A stretch of DNA of 64,000 nucleotides, taken from contig NZ_JALJVY010000012.1 in NCBI RefSeq assembly GCF_024168485.1, positions 62,001-126,000 on the forward strand. Reading direction: 5' to 3'. The first letter of the stretch is position 1; each line of letters opens with the position of its first letter. This DNA comes from Sphingobium sp. OAS761 (GTDB taxonomy: Bacteria > Pseudomonadota > Alphaproteobacteria > Sphingomonadales > Sphingomonadaceae). The translations under genes and the position numbers were made by a program. This document shows, piece by piece, positions 27,792-37,062 of the stretch. The notes beneath the pieces are model-generated. The model was not told the DNA's origin. It saw only the letters and a list, made by a program, of their open reading frames with translations, and ran no database searches.

Positions 27792-28556
27792 ATGGCGACA
27801 ATGTCGATCGGCAAGGCGTGGGAGGAGGCTGTCGCCTTCGTCGCGCGCGAAGCGACCCTGCTCCTACCCGTCGCGCTGCTGTTCGTCGCGTTTCCGGTGG
27901 TCATCCTCCAGGAAATGACGCCGCCGGAACTCGCGGCATGGTCGTCCGCGCCCAAGGGGCCGATGCCGGACGTCCCTGCCAGCTATTGGGCCAGCCTGCT
28001 GCTCACCATCCTGCTCATCTGGTTTGGATCTCTGACTCTGTTCGCGCTTTCGCTGCGGCCGGGCATCAGCGTGGCGGAGGCACTGAAGCTGGCGCTGCAC
28101 CGATTGCCTGTGCTGGTCGCCACCAGCCTGATCGCGGGCGTTGCATTGTTCGCGGTCATCCTGCTGCTGTCGGTTCCGGTCATGCTGGTGGCGGGCTTTC
28201 CCGGCGTGCTCGCGATATTGATCGGCGTCGGCCTGTTTGCCGGATCGCGGCTGGCCCTGCTCAATCCGGTGGTGATCGACGACACGCTGGGGATCGTGCC
28301 GTCGCTGCGTCGCGCCTGGGCCCTGACACGGGGCCATTTCTGGCGCATTTGCGGCTTCCTGTTCGCTGTCATGCTGTTGTCGACCATCGCCGGGTCGGCG
28401 GCGCAGGCGGTGCTTGGCCTGCTGGGGGGACTGGTCGCGGGCAGCGACGGAGCCCGGCTGGTCGGCGGCATCGCGGGCGCCGCCGTGTCCGCCATCGTCC
28501 AGGTCTATATGCTGGTGATGCTTGCCCGCCTTTATCGTCAGGCTTCGGCGACCTGA
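27792..28556 (+). CDS. Polytopic inner-membrane protein, GlpQ-type membrane domain family
   Basis: 254 residues with about six hydrophobic helices and no catalytic motifs. The pattern of a long first loop, paired helices and the segment [20 protein letters not shown] followed by a helix ending FAVML resembles the 'glycerophosphoryl diester phosphodiesterase membrane domain' group, a scaffold seen in many proteobacteria. Function unknown. The ATG at 27792 is chosen because the upstream part of the frame overlaps the divergent lipB. Its last 19 bases overlap the convergent acetyltransferase gene. Confidence 0.75.
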   Translation: MATMSIGKAWEEAVAFVAREATLLLPVALLFVAFPVVILQEMTPPELAAWSSAPKGPMPDVPASYWASLLLTILLIWFGSLTLFALSLRPGISVAEALKLALHRLPVLVATSLIAGVALFAVILLLSVPVMLVAGFPGVLAILIGVGLFAGSRLALLNPVVIDDTLGIVPSLRRAWALTRGHFWRICGFLFAVMLLSTIAGSAAQAVLGLLGGLVAGSDGARLVGGIAGAAVSAIVQVYMLVMLARLYRQASAT

Positions 28557-29137
28557 TCCAGCAGCGGGATATGGGGCGCGGCTTCGCGCGGGAGTAGTCC
28601 CGCGAGTCGCGGATCGGCGAAGGTTTCGATTTCGCGCGCGAAGGGGGCAAAGCCTGAACGGATGTAGAAGCCGAGTGCCGATGGGCTGTCCAGCGTGCAG
28701 GTGTGGACCCAGAAACGATCGACGCCCTTGCGCCAGGCCAGAGACTGGGCCTGCGCCATCAGCCAGCGGCCGAACCCCTTGCCCGTCAGTTGTGGAACCA
28801 GCCCGAAAAAGGCCAGTTCGCAATCGGGCAGGGAGCGGAAGTCCAGTTCCAGCAGGCCGACCTGCGCGCCGCGCGGATCGGAGACGGCATAGACCTCCAC
28901 CGCCGGGTCGTGCACGATCCCGGCCAGTTTGGCATCCGGCATCACCAGGCGGGAAAACCACAGCCACGGCTCGCCAACGCGTCGGAACAGCGCGCGATAG
29001 GCGTCGAGCGGCGGCGTTTTCCATCGCGCAAGGCGCAACGGTGCGGGCGGGATCGGCGCGGGGCGCGGACGCGCGCGCATGTCCAGATGGGTAACGATGG
29101 TCGCGACCATCGCCGGGTCCACCGGGGTCAGCGGCAT
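28538..29137 (-). CDS. GNAT-family N-acetyltransferase
   Basis: 199 residues. The acetyl-CoA binding motif is clear: ELAFFGLVPQLTGKGFGRWL (Q/R-x-x-G-x-G/A type), followed by NAT core features VHTCTLDSPSALGFYIRSGF. The ~60 residues before it are family-specific. The substrate cannot be deduced. It is four bases after hemF on the same strand, so the two are probably co-transcribed. Confidence 0.87.
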   Translation of the reverse strand: MPLTPVDPAMVATIVTHLDMRARPRPAPIPPAPLRLARWKTPPLDAYRALFRRVGEPWLWFSRLVMPDAKLAGIVHDPAVEVYAVSDPRGAQVGLLELDFRSLPDCELAFFGLVPQLTGKGFGRWLMAQAQSLAWRKGVDRFWVHTCTLDSPSALGFYIRSGFAPFAREIETFADPRLAGLLPREAAPHIPLLDQVAEA

Positions 29138-29141
29138 GCGC

Positions 29142-30032
29142 TCAGCTCCAGCTCGCCATGGGGGGCAGGCTCATCAATATGGCGTCGATATTGCCGCCCG
29201 TCTTGAGCCCGAAAAGCGTGCCGCGGTCGTGTACCAGATTGAATTCGGCGTAACGCCCGCGCCATTCCAGCATGGTGCGATAATCGGCATCGCTCCACGC
29301 CTCGCCCATGCGCTGCCGCACGATGGGCGCGAACGCCTCCAGAAACGCCTCGCCCACCGACCGGGTGAAAGCGAAGTTCGCGTCGAAACCGGCATCGTCG
29401 GCGCATTCGAGATGATCGTAGAAGATGCCGCCGACGCCGCGATGGACACCGCGATGGGGAATGAAGAAATATTCGTCCGCCCACGCCTTGAACCGCGGAT
29501 AATGGTCCGGATCATGCGCGTCGCACGCAGCCTTGAACGCCGCATGGAAAAGGGCGGTATCCTCGGCGCGCGGCAGGGGCGGGTTGAGGTCGGCGCCGCC
29601 ACCGAACCAGCTTTTCGTCGTCACCAGATAGCGGGTGTTCATGTGGACGGCAGGCACGTGCGGATTGGCCATGTGCGCGACCAGGCTGATGCCGGTCGCG
29701 AAGAAAGCCGGATTGTCTCCCGCTCCATGGATGGTCTGGGCGAAGCCGGGGGCGAATTCGCCGCCGACGGTGGACACGTTGACGCCCACCTTTTCGAAAA
29801 TCCTGCCTTTCATGACGCCGCGCACGCCCCCGCCGCCTTCGCCCGGTGCCTGCCCCTCGGCTTCCCGGTCCCAAGGGGTAAAGGCGAAGGCCGCATCGCT
29901 GCCCGCGTCCCGCTCGATGGATTCGAACTGGGCGCAGATCCGGTCGCGCAGCGATTCGAACCAGGCGCGGGCGGCCTGCTGGCGGGCGTCCAGCGGAAAG
30001 GGGACGGCGGGAACGGGATTGATGGCAGTCAT
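29142..30032 (-). CDS. hemF: Oxygen-dependent coproporphyrinogen III oxidase HemF
   Basis: Decarboxylates coproporphyrinogen III to protoporphyrinogen IX with oxygen. 296 residues. Diagnostic sequence is plentiful: EKVGVNVSTVGGEF, RYLVTTKSWFGGGADLNPPL, KAWADEYFFIPHRGVHRGVG, GIFYDHLE, and FNLVHDRGTLFGLKTGGNID. It overlaps the trmL stop by 4 bases. Confidence 0.97.
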   Translation of the reverse strand: MTAINPVPAVPFPLDARQQAARAWFESLRDRICAQFESIERDAGSDAAFAFTPWDREAEGQAPGEGGGGVRGVMKGRIFEKVGVNVSTVGGEFAPGFAQTIHGAGDNPAFFATGISLVAHMANPHVPAVHMNTRYLVTTKSWFGGGADLNPPLPRAEDTALFHAAFKAACDAHDPDHYPRFKAWADEYFFIPHRGVHRGVGGIFYDHLECADDAGFDANFAFTRSVGEAFLEAFAPIVRQRMGEAWSDADYRTMLEWRGRYAEFNLVHDRGTLFGLKTGGNIDAILMSLPPMASWS

Positions 30033-30487
30033 TCGGGAAACCCTCCGGTCTGGCGCAGCGCCTCGGCGACGGCGATGCCCGTGGACACGGCAATGTTCAA
30101 GGACCGGAATCCCGGCGCCATCGGAATGCGCACGCGGATGTCGGCCATGTCGCGCACGTCATCGGGCACGCCCGCACTTTCCGACCCCATCAGCAGCACG
30201 TCTTGAGGCTCGAACCGCACCTCCGGCAATTTACGGGACGCATGGGCGCTCATCAGCAGCAAACGGCTGCCGGCGGCGCGGCGCGCGGCGTCGAAGGCCG
30301 CGAAATTGGCGTGGCGCGTGACGTCGGCGGCGGCGCCATAATCCATCGCCGCCCGCTTCAGGCGCGCATCGGAAAAGGCGAATCCGGTCGGCATGATGAT
30401 GTCCACGGGCACCGCCAAGCAGGCGGCGAGGCGCAGGATCGCGCCGACATTGCCCGCTATTTCGGGCTGGTACAGGGCTATACGCAT
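30029..30487 (-). CDS. trmL: tRNA (cytidine/uridine-34-2'-O)-methyltransferase TrmL
   Basis: SPOUT-class methyltransferase that modifies the wobble base of leucine tRNAs. 152 residues from the ATG at 30487 (MRIALYQPEIAGNVGAILRL). The knotted SAM-binding segments are LLMGSESAGVPDDV and IPMAPGFRSLNIAVSTGIAV. The start is placed at the family-conserved N-terminus. It is the first gene of the leftward trmL-hemF-acetyltransferase run and diverges from petA across 211 bases. Confidence 0.93.
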   Translation of the reverse strand: MRIALYQPEIAGNVGAILRLAACLAVPVDIIMPTGFAFSDARLKRAAMDYGAAADVTRHANFAAFDAARRAAGSRLLLMSAHASRKLPEVRFEPQDVLLMGSESAGVPDDVRDMADIRVRIPMAPGFRSLNIAVSTGIAVAEALRQTGGFPE

Positions 30488-30698
30488 GGCAGGCGCTTTA
30501 ATGCACTGCGGCAAATTGTCATAGGGGACGCGAGTTTGCTGTTGGCAAAGAGCGGGCAGTCCGGTTATCAGGCCCGCGAACCACGCCGGGGGGAAGGCGG
30601 GGGCCGTGCGCGTATGGCACCCTCTGAACCCCTTGATAAACAGGGTCGGTCACGGCAATGCGGCGGAATCAGGGACGTTCTTGCAAGGGTAGAGGTGC

Positions 30699-31265
30699 AT
30701 GGCGAGCGTTGAACATACGGACGACACGGGCCTAACCGGCGGAGAAGGGGTGCGCCGCCGCGATTTCATCAACATCGCTGCGGTGAGTTTTGCGGGAGTC
30801 GGCGCCGTTGCCGTCGTGCTGCCGCTCGTCGACCAGATGAACCCCAGCGCGGACGTGCTGGCGCTGGCGTCGACCGAGGTGGACCTTTCGGCGATCCAGC
30901 CGGGCCAGGCGATCAAGACGACCTTCCGGTCGCAGCCGCTGTTCGTGCGGCAGCTGACCGACAAGGAAATCGCCGAAGCGGACAAGGTCGACATGTCGAC
31001 CCTGCGCGATCCCCAGACGCTGGAGGAACGCACCGTCGACGGCAAGAAGCAGTGGCTCATCACCATGGGCGTCTGCACCCATCTGGGCTGCGTGCCGCTG
31101 GGCGCGGGCGAAGGCGAGAATCGCGGCGAATTCGGCGGCTATTTCTGCCCCTGCCACGGTTCGTCCTACGACACCGCCGCCCGTATCCGTAAGGGGCCTG
31201 CCCCCAAGAATCTGGAAGTGCCGAAGTACAGCTTCACTTCCGACACCGCCATTCTCGTGGGCTGA
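30699..31265 (+). CDS. petA: Ubiquinol-cytochrome c reductase Rieske iron-sulfur subunit
   Basis: 2Fe-2S subunit of the cytochrome bc1 complex. 188 residues. A twin-arginine signal/anchor ([20 protein letters not shown]) keeps it in the membrane. The cluster ligands are intact: Cys126 and His128 in CTHLGC, Cys150 and His153 in CPCHGS, with Cys131 and Cys152 as the disulfide pair. First gene of petABC, with an AAGGGTAGAGG ribosome site. The 210-base upstream gap must hold the promoter, but I see no clear one. Confidence 0.97.
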   Translation: MASVEHTDDTGLTGGEGVRRRDFINIAAVSFAGVGAVAVVLPLVDQMNPSADVLALASTEVDLSAIQPGQAIKTTFRSQPLFVRQLTDKEIAEADKVDMSTLRDPQTLEERTVDGKKQWLITMGVCTHLGCVPLGAGEGENRGEFGGYFCPCHGSSYDTAARIRKGPAPKNLEVPKYSFTSDTAILVG

Positions 31266-31276
31266 GGGGGACCGTC

Positions 31277-32569
31277 ATGAGCTTTCCATGGGCTGAACAT
31301 TATGCTCCCAAGCATCCCGTGATGCAGTGGATGGACGAGAAGCTGCCGCTGCCGCGCCTCGTCTACAACGCGATCGGCGCCGGCTATCCGGTGCCTCGCA
31401 ACCTCAACTATTTCTGGAATTTCGGTGTGCTCGCCGGCCTTGCGCTGGTGATCCAGATCGTGACCGGCGTCATCATGGCGATGCATTATGGTGCCAACGA
31501 TCTGGTCGCCTTCAGCACCGTTGAACAGACGATGCGCGACGTGAACGCCGGCTGGCTGATGCGCTATGCGCATGCCAACGGAGCCAGCTTCTTCTTCATC
31601 GTCGTCTATCTCCACATTTTCCGCGGCCTCTATTTCGGCTCCTACAAGGCGCCTCGTGAAATGGTGTGGCTGCTGGGCCTCGTCATCTTCCTGCTGATGA
31701 TGGCGACCGCCTTCATGGGCTATGTTCTGCCCTGGGGCCAGATGTCCTACTGGGGCGCGAAGGTGATCACCGGCCTGTTCGGCGCCATCCCCGTGGTGGG
31801 CGAGCCGATCCAGACCTGGCTGCTCGGCGGTTTCGCGCCGGGTAACGCGTCGCTCAACCGCTTCTTCTCGCTGCACTTCCTGCTGCCTTTCGTGATCGCG
31901 GGTGTCATCATCCTGCACATCTGGGCGCTGCATATTCCGGGCAGCTCGAACCCCACCGGCGTGGAAGTGAAGGGGCCGCAGGACACCGTCCCGTTCCATC
32001 CCTATTACACCGCCAAGGACGGCTTCGGCGTCGGCATATTCCTGATCTGCTTCGCGCTGATGCTGTTCTTCGCGCCCAATTTCCTGGGGCATCCGGACAA
32101 TTATATCGAGGCGAACCCGCTCTCGACGCCCGCACACATCGTGCCCGAATGGTATTTCTGGCCCTTCTACGCGATCCTGCGCGCCTTCACGGTGGACTTC
32201 TTCTTCGTGCCGGCCAAGCTGCTGGGCGTGCTCGCGATGTTCAGCGCGATCCTGATGCTGTTCTTCCTGCCCTGGCTGGATACCTCGCCGGTGCGTTCGG
32301 GCCATTATCGCCCGGTGTTCAGGAAGTTCTTCTACATCCTGCTGATCGACGTGCTGATCCTGGGCTATTGCGGCGGCGCACCCGCGGCTGAACCCTATGT
32401 GATGATCTCGCAGGTCGCGGGCGCCTATTATTTCGCGCACTTCCTGATCATCCTGCCGCTGATCTCGCGCTTTGAAAAACCACTGCCGCTGCCCAATTCG
32501 ATCACCGATGCGGTACTGGCCAAATATGCCACGGCTGACGGCGAATCCGCCGCGGTCCCGGCCGAATAA
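31277..32569 (+). CDS. petB: Cytochrome b of the bc1 complex
   Basis: Membrane subunit carrying two b haems and both quinone sites. 430 residues, with eight or more helices. Visible hallmarks: [20 protein letters not shown], the paired haem histidines in the helices around [20 protein letters not shown], the Qo-site PEWY ([20 protein letters not shown]), and [20 protein letters not shown]. The C-terminal region is longer than in mitochondria, as is normal in alphaproteobacteria. It is 11 bases after petA. Confidence 0.98.
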   Translation: MSFPWAEHYAPKHPVMQWMDEKLPLPRLVYNAIGAGYPVPRNLNYFWNFGVLAGLALVIQIVTGVIMAMHYGANDLVAFSTVEQTMRDVNAGWLMRYAHANGASFFFIVVYLHIFRGLYFGSYKAPREMVWLLGLVIFLLMMATAFMGYVLPWGQMSYWGAKVITGLFGAIPVVGEPIQTWLLGGFAPGNASLNRFFSLHFLLPFVIAGVIILHIWALHIPGSSNPTGVEVKGPQDTVPFHPYYTAKDGFGVGIFLICFALMLFFAPNFLGHPDNYIEANPLSTPAHIVPEWYFWPFYAILRAFTVDFFFVPAKLLGVLAMFSAILMLFFLPWLDTSPVRSGHYRPVFRKFFYILLIDVLILGYCGGAPAAEPYVMISQVAGAYYFAHFLIILPLISRFEKPLPLPNSITDAVLAKYATADGESAAVPAE

Positions 32570-32584
32570 GGGGGGTAGACAGTC

Positions 32585-33454
32585 ATGGTTCGCATCGGCG
32601 CATTTCTCGTCGGGCTCTTCTTTGCCGGATGGCTGCTGATCTCCTTCCTGGTCGGCGCCGCCGCCTATGTGTCGGAACCGCCGCAGCCCACGGTGGAGCA
32701 AGAGTTTCATCTGAACCCGAAGCATGTCGAATTCTCGTTCGACGGCCCCTTCGGCAAATATGACAACCGCCAGCTCCAGCGCGGTTTCCAGGTGTTCAAG
32801 GAAGTCTGCTCGGCCTGCCACAGCCTGAAGTTCGTCGCTTTCCGCGATCTGGAAGCGATCGGCTATAACGAGGCCGAGGTGAAGGCGATCGCCAAACAGT
32901 GGGCGATCAAGACTCCCGACGTCGACCCCAAGACCGGCGAGGCTTCGACCCGCGACCCGGTTCCGGCCGATCATTTCCCCAAGCCCTTCGCGAACAACGT
33001 CGCGGCGGCTGCGGCGAACAACAACGCGATCCCGCCCGATCTTTCGCTGATGACCAAGGCGCGGCATCATGGTTCGGCCTATGTCTATTCGCTGCTGACC
33101 GGCTTCCGCGACCAGCAGGGATACAAGAACGCCAAGGGTGAGGAATTGCTCAAGGAGTTCCCGGACGCCAAGACGCCGGAAGGGCTGCACTTCAATCCCT
33201 ATTTCGCCAACCTGAACCTCGCCATGGCGCCGCCGCTGACGGCCGAGGGCCAGGTGACCTATGGCGACGGGACGAAGCCGACGGTCGACCAGATGGCGCA
33301 GGACGTCGCCGCGTTCCTGACGTGGACGGCCGAGCCGAAGCTGGAAAACCGCCGCCGCGCGGGTCTGGCGACGCTGGTTTTCCTGCTGATCGCGACGGGT
33401 CTGGCCTATATGTCCTATCAGAACATCTGGGCGGACAAGAAGAAGAGGGCCTGA
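32585..33454 (+). CDS. petC: Cytochrome c1 of the bc1 complex
   Basis: Covalent haem c subunit that passes electrons to soluble cytochrome c. 289 residues. N-terminal signal helix ([20 protein letters not shown]), haem motif CSACH at residues 75-79, the axial Met region [16 protein letters not shown], and a C-terminal anchor ([20 protein letters not shown]). It ends the operon and is followed by a strong hairpin. Confidence 0.97.
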   Translation: MVRIGAFLVGLFFAGWLLISFLVGAAAYVSEPPQPTVEQEFHLNPKHVEFSFDGPFGKYDNRQLQRGFQVFKEVCSACHSLKFVAFRDLEAIGYNEAEVKAIAKQWAIKTPDVDPKTGEASTRDPVPADHFPKPFANNVAAAAANNNAIPPDLSLMTKARHHGSAYVYSLLTGFRDQQGYKNAKGEELLKEFPDAKTPEGLHFNPYFANLNLAMAPPLTAEGQVTYGDGTKPTVDQMAQDVAAFLTWTAEPKLENRRRAGLATLVFLLIATGLAYMSYQNIWADKKKRA

Positions 33455-33477
33455 AGAGGCCTTTCGCCGGAAACATC

Positions 33478-33512
33478 AAAGGGCGTGGTTTCTTGAGGGA
33501 ACCGCGCCCTTT
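33478..33512 (+). terminator. Terminator-like hairpin after petABC
   Basis: AAAGGGCGTGGTT (33478-33490) pairs with AACCGCGCCCTTT (33500-33512) over 13 bp with one G-T wobble and a 9-base loop. The stem ends in TTT followed by CCTT, a weak T tract. It lies between petC and apt. Confidence 0.65.
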
Positions 33513-33527
33513 CCTTATGGAGACGGG

Positions 33528-34064
33528 ATGAGTATCGACAGCCTGGTCGCGCTGGTGCGCACCATTCCCGATTTTCCCAAGCCGGGCATCCAGTTCCGGG
33601 ACGTCACCACCTTGCTGGCCGATGGTGCCGGTTTTGCCGAGCTGGTTGAGCGGATGGCTGCGATAGCCCGGCCGCTCGACCCGGATCTGTTCGTGGGGAT
33701 AGAGGCGCGGGGCTTCATACTGGGTGCGGCCCTGTCGCAAGCGCTGGGCAAGGGCTTCGTGCCGGTGCGCAAGGCGGGCAAGCTGCCGGGCAGGACGGTC
33801 GGCATCGATTATGTACTGGAATATGGCACCGACCGCCTTGAACTGCACGAAGGCCAGGTGCCCGAAGGGACGCGCGTGATCCTGGTCGACGACCTGATCG
33901 CGACCGGCGGCACCGCCATCGCCGCGGCGCAATTGTTGCGCGAACAGGGCGCTGCCGTGCTGATGGCGTTGTTCGCCGTCGACTTGCCCGACCTGGGCGG
34001 CATGGCCGCGCTGGAGGCAGAGGGCGTCGCGGCGCAGGCCATCATCGTCTTTGACGGGGATTAG
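33528..34064 (+). CDS. apt: Adenine phosphoribosyltransferase Apt
   Basis: Salvages adenine to AMP using PRPP. 178 residues. Family motifs: the N-terminal [20 protein letters not shown], the [12 protein letters not shown] loop, and the PRPP site [18 protein letters not shown]. The ATG follows a GGAGACGGG ribosome site. It converges with a nucleoside phosphorylase-like gene, whose possible product adenine is the Apt substrate. Confidence 0.96.
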   Translation: MSIDSLVALVRTIPDFPKPGIQFRDVTTLLADGAGFAELVERMAAIARPLDPDLFVGIEARGFILGAALSQALGKGFVPVRKAGKLPGRTVGIDYVLEYGTDRLELHEGQVPEGTRVILVDDLIATGGTAIAAAQLLREQGAAVLMALFAVDLPDLGGMAALEAEGVAAQAIIVFDGD

Positions 34065-34080
34065 GCGGATCGGGGCCTGA

Positions 34081-34707
34081 TCAGGCTGCGCGCGCCAGCG
34101 CGTCGGGCAACAGGTCGACCGCCGCCGCCAGTCGCTCGTCGATCAGGCCCAGCAATTCCATCCAGCCGTCGATATGATCGATTTCGCCGGGCCCGTCGGA
34201 AATGCCGCGCAGTCCCGCCAGCGGCACGCCGTGGCGCGCGCAGGCGCGGGCTATGGCGAATGTCTCCATATCGACCATGTCGGCGTCGATACCGGCAAAT
34301 TCCTCGCCGCCCACGATATTCGCGCCGGTCGACAGCCGCGCCGCCGGGATGGGCAGGGGCGTGGCCAACGGCACGTCCACCGGATGATCGACAAAAGGCG
34401 TCACGCCCTTCGTAAAGCCCAGGCGCGATGCGTCCATGTCGCGCCAGGATACGCTGGAAACCTGGAAAATCTCGCCCAGCAGACAGGTGCGCGATCCCGC
34501 CGACCCCAGGCACAGGACCAGGTCGGGCAAGGCCTTGCGGCGCGACAGGTCGTGCAACGCCGCGCCGGCCGTCAGCGCCGCCTCGACGGGGCCGACGCCG
34601 GTCATCAAAGGCGTGAACCGCTGTCGCAGGTGCGGCCCATATTCCGCGTCGGCCGCCATCAGGAACAGCACGCGCCTGCCAGCAATCGTTTCGCAATCGG
34701 CCTTCAT
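34081..34707 (-). CDS. Nucleoside phosphorylase / MTA-SAH nucleosidase-like protein
   Basis: 208-residue member of the PNP/UDP phosphorylase superfamily. The active-site segment VDMETFAIARACARHGVPLA matches the purine-site Met-Glu of MTA/SAH nucleosidase, and GLRGISDGPG supplies the catalytic Asp of that family. An acidic residue near the N-terminus (AADAEYGP) could be the second Glu. Homologues without a sure substrate are often annotated 'phosphorylase'. The neighbouring convergent apt supports an adenine-releasing role, which is an inference. Confidence 0.8.
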   Translation of the reverse strand: MKADCETIAGRRVLFLMAADAEYGPHLRQRFTPLMTGVGPVEAALTAGAALHDLSRRKALPDLVLCLGSAGSRTCLLGEIFQVSSVSWRDMDASRLGFTKGVTPFVDHPVDVPLATPLPIPAARLSTGANIVGGEEFAGIDADMVDMETFAIARACARHGVPLAGLRGISDGPGEIDHIDGWMELLGLIDERLAAAVDLLPDALARAA

Positions 34708-34804
34708 GCCGGGCGGTTCCCCTGTCAGTTCGGGTCCGGCTTAACCGGTCGGGGCGCGGATGCAAAGGCGGACTGTCGGATCGCCGCGTTCCACATCCGC
34801 CGCT

Positions 34805-35248
34805 TCACCAGCTTTTATAGGGCAGGAACTTCCCGCTCATCGTGACCTGGATGCGATCACCCTTTTCGTGCGCGACCTTATCGACATGCATCTCGAAATC
34901 GATCGCGCTCATGATGCCGTCGCCGCCCTTTTCCTGGATCAGTTCCTTCAGTGTCTGGCCATAGACGCCGACGATTTCGTGGAAGCGATAGATGCACGGG
35001 TCGGTCGGCACCTGCTGCGAGAATATCTTGGTGGGATAATCCGCCAGTATCGCCGCGGCCTCCTGCGGCAGGCCCAGCGCCGCGACCAGCCTGTCCGCTT
35101 TGTCGCGCGGCAGGGAATTCATGCCGAGGCAGGCGGAGGTGGTGAACACTTCCGACAGGCCGATGCTTTCGGCGATGCCTGCCCAGGTCAAACCCGCGGC
35201 GCGCTTGCGTTCATAGATGATTTCGGTGACGTCGGCCTTGGTCATCAT
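34805..35248 (-). CDS. cynS: Cyanate hydratase (cyanase) CynS
   Basis: Converts cyanate and bicarbonate to ammonia and carbon dioxide. 147 residues from the ATG at 35248 (or the next codon, also ATG), with GGGAGA before it. The catalytic triad of the family is intact: Arg88, Glu91 and Ser114 (YRFHEIVGVYGQTLKEL, GDGIMSAIDFEM). It has the helical N-terminal part (YERKRAAGLTWAGIAESIGL) and the C-terminus SGKFLPYKSW. It is the last gene of the nitrogen operon, 14 bases after the kinase, so it is probably expressed with nitrite assimilation. Confidence 0.96.
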   Translation of the reverse strand: MMTKADVTEIIYERKRAAGLTWAGIAESIGLSEVFTTSACLGMNSLPRDKADRLVAALGLPQEAAAILADYPTKIFSQQVPTDPCIYRFHEIVGVYGQTLKELIQEKGGDGIMSAIDFEMHVDKVAHEKGDRIQVTMSGKFLPYKSW

Positions 35249-35262
35249 GGTCGTATCTCCCT

Positions 35263-37017
35263 TCATTCCGGCAGGTAAATCTGGACGCGGCCCCACAGCA
35301 GCATGAGCAGGGCGAGGAACAGCAGCAGGCTGATCGCCTGCCAAAGGCGTTCGGGGCGGTGAGGGCGTTCGCGCGGCGCCGTGACGGCGGGCAGCGCTGG
35401 GTTGGGGTGAGACAGGTCGAAGGTGAATTCCGACAATTCGTCATAGCGCGCATCCGGGTCCAGCGCGACGGCACGGGCGATGGCGCTGTCCATCCAGGGC
35501 GGCACGTCGGCGTTGAAGGAGCGGGCGGAAATATAGCGCATGCCCCGCAGCGCGGACGGCGCGGTCGCCTGCGCCAGGCGCGGGCCATAGGGCAAGGCCC
35601 CCGTCAGCAGATAATAGGTGACCACGCCCAGCGAGAAGAGGTCCGACCGGCGGCTGGCAGCTTCGCCGCGATAAAGTTCCGGCGCGCTGAACTGCATGGT
35701 CCCGGCATGGGCGGCGTCCAGTTCCGGTGGGCAGATATCCTCAAGTCCCGCGACCTGCGCCGACCCGAAATCGATGATCCGTGCCGTGCCGTCCGCGTCG
35801 ACCAGGATATTGGCGGGGCGCAGGTCACGGTGCAATATTTCGCGCCGGTGCAACGCTTGCAGGCCTTTCGCCACCTGCGCGACGATGCTGCGCACCATCA
35901 GCAGGTCGGGCCGCGGATGGTCGTTCAGCCAGGAGTCGAGCGTCTGGCCCGCGACATGATGGCTGACCGCATAGGCGTGGCGGCGCGCATGGCGGCCGGC
36001 CGGTGCGCCCAGCAGATGGGGGTTGAGCGTGCGCCGCGCGATCCATTCCTCCAGCAGCAGCGCCTGGACCCGCGCCGGGTCGGCCGCATGTTCGGTCGAC
36101 AGCCGCTTGAGTACGACCTTGGTGCCGTCCACGGCATCCTCCGCCAGATAGACATGGCTGCGGCTGCCGGCGTGGAGTTCGCGCAGGATGCGATAGCCTT
36201 CGAACAGGGCACCGGGTTGCAGCGGGGGCGCGGGCGGCAGGATCGCGCCGTCAGCCACGACATCGTCCAGCCGGGCTTCGGGCAAGCTCAGGATGCGGAC
36301 GATCTGGCAGGTCACATTGTCCATGGCACCGGCGGCGACCGCAGCCTCGCAAATGGCGCGCGCCGCCTCGTTCAGCCCGGCACCGTCGGGCAGCAAGAGC
36401 GCGATCCGCGCATCGGTGAGGACGTCATGCACCCCGTCCGTCGTCAGTAGCAGGACGTCGCCCTCTTTCAGGGCAACCCGCACATGATCGATCTCGACAT
36501 GCCGATCGGCGCCCATCGCACGACCCAGATAGGTTTCGCCGCCGCCAAGGTCGACGCGATGCAGCGGGGTCAGCGCCTCGACCGTGCCGTCGGCCAGCCG
36601 CGCGACGCGCGAATCGCCGATCTGGAAGAGATGCGCGGCACGCGACTTGATGACCATGGCACTCAGGGTGCAGATCATGCCCTGCTCGCGCTCGGCGTCG
36701 GTCGCGGGAATGCCGCGCGCCATGACATTCTGCGCGTGCATCCAACTGTTGGTGGCGGCGATCACCCTGCGGGCGGACGACTGCACCGACCATGCTTCGG
36801 ACGTCGCATAATAATCGGAAAGGAAACTCTTGACCGCCGTTTCCGCGGCGACCGCGCCCAGGGCGCTGGTGCTGATGCCGTCCGCCACCGCCATGGCGAT
36901 GCCCTTGCTCGCCAGCAACGCATCTTCGGGGATCAGGATGCCGTGGAAATCCTGATTTTCGGCCTTGGCGCCGGCCGCGCTGAAGGCGCCGGTTTCTATG
37001 GTCAGCCTGCGGGACAT
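35263..37017 (-). CDS. Membrane-anchored PP2C phosphatase / Ser-Thr kinase fusion
   Basis: One chain of about 584 residues with two opposing activities. Residues ~10-235 form a PP2C-type phosphatase (AENQDFHG, VADGISTSALGAVAAE, FQIGDSRVARL, LLTTDGVHDVL, DNVTCQIV). Residues ~265-545 form a Hanks-type kinase with the catalytic HRD (396-398, HRDLRPANIL) and DFG (416-418). A single membrane helix ends the protein (LWQAISLLLFLALLMLLWGR). The start is the ATG at 37017; an in-frame GTG lies 18 bases upstream. Such fusions recur in nitrate/nitrite clusters of alphaproteobacteria, but the target is unknown to me. Control of the adjacent transporter is a reasonable guess. Confidence 0.9.
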   Translation of the reverse strand: MSRRLTIETGAFSAAGAKAENQDFHGILIPEDALLASKGIAMAVADGISTSALGAVAAETAVKSFLSDYYATSEAWSVQSSARRVIAATNSWMHAQNVMARGIPATDAEREQGMICTLSAMVIKSRAAHLFQIGDSRVARLADGTVEALTPLHRVDLGGGETYLGRAMGADRHVEIDHVRVALKEGDVLLLTTDGVHDVLTDARIALLLPDGAGLNEAARAICEAAVAAGAMDNVTCQIVRILSLPEARLDDVVADGAILPPAPPLQPGALFEGYRILRELHAGSRSHVYLAEDAVDGTKVVLKRLSTEHAADPARVQALLLEEWIARRTLNPHLLGAPAGRHARRHAYAVSHHVAGQTLDSWLNDHPRPDLLMVRSIVAQVAKGLQALHRREILHRDLRPANILVDADGTARIIDFGSAQVAGLEDICPPELDAAHAGTMQFSAPELYRGEAASRRSDLFSLGVVTYYLLTGALPYGPRLAQATAPSALRGMRYISARSFNADVPPWMDSAIARAVALDPDARYDELSEFTFDLSHPNPALPAVTAPRERPHRPERLWQAISLLLFLALLMLLWGRVQIYLPE

Positions 37018-37062
37018 GCCGGTCCGGGGCGCCACTTTCGCAAGCAGCGCCCCGAAACTCGC

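Noticed and set aside
31166..33190. A 674-codon open frame on the minus strand
   Set aside because: Antisense to petB and petC; no domain and typical shadow composition.
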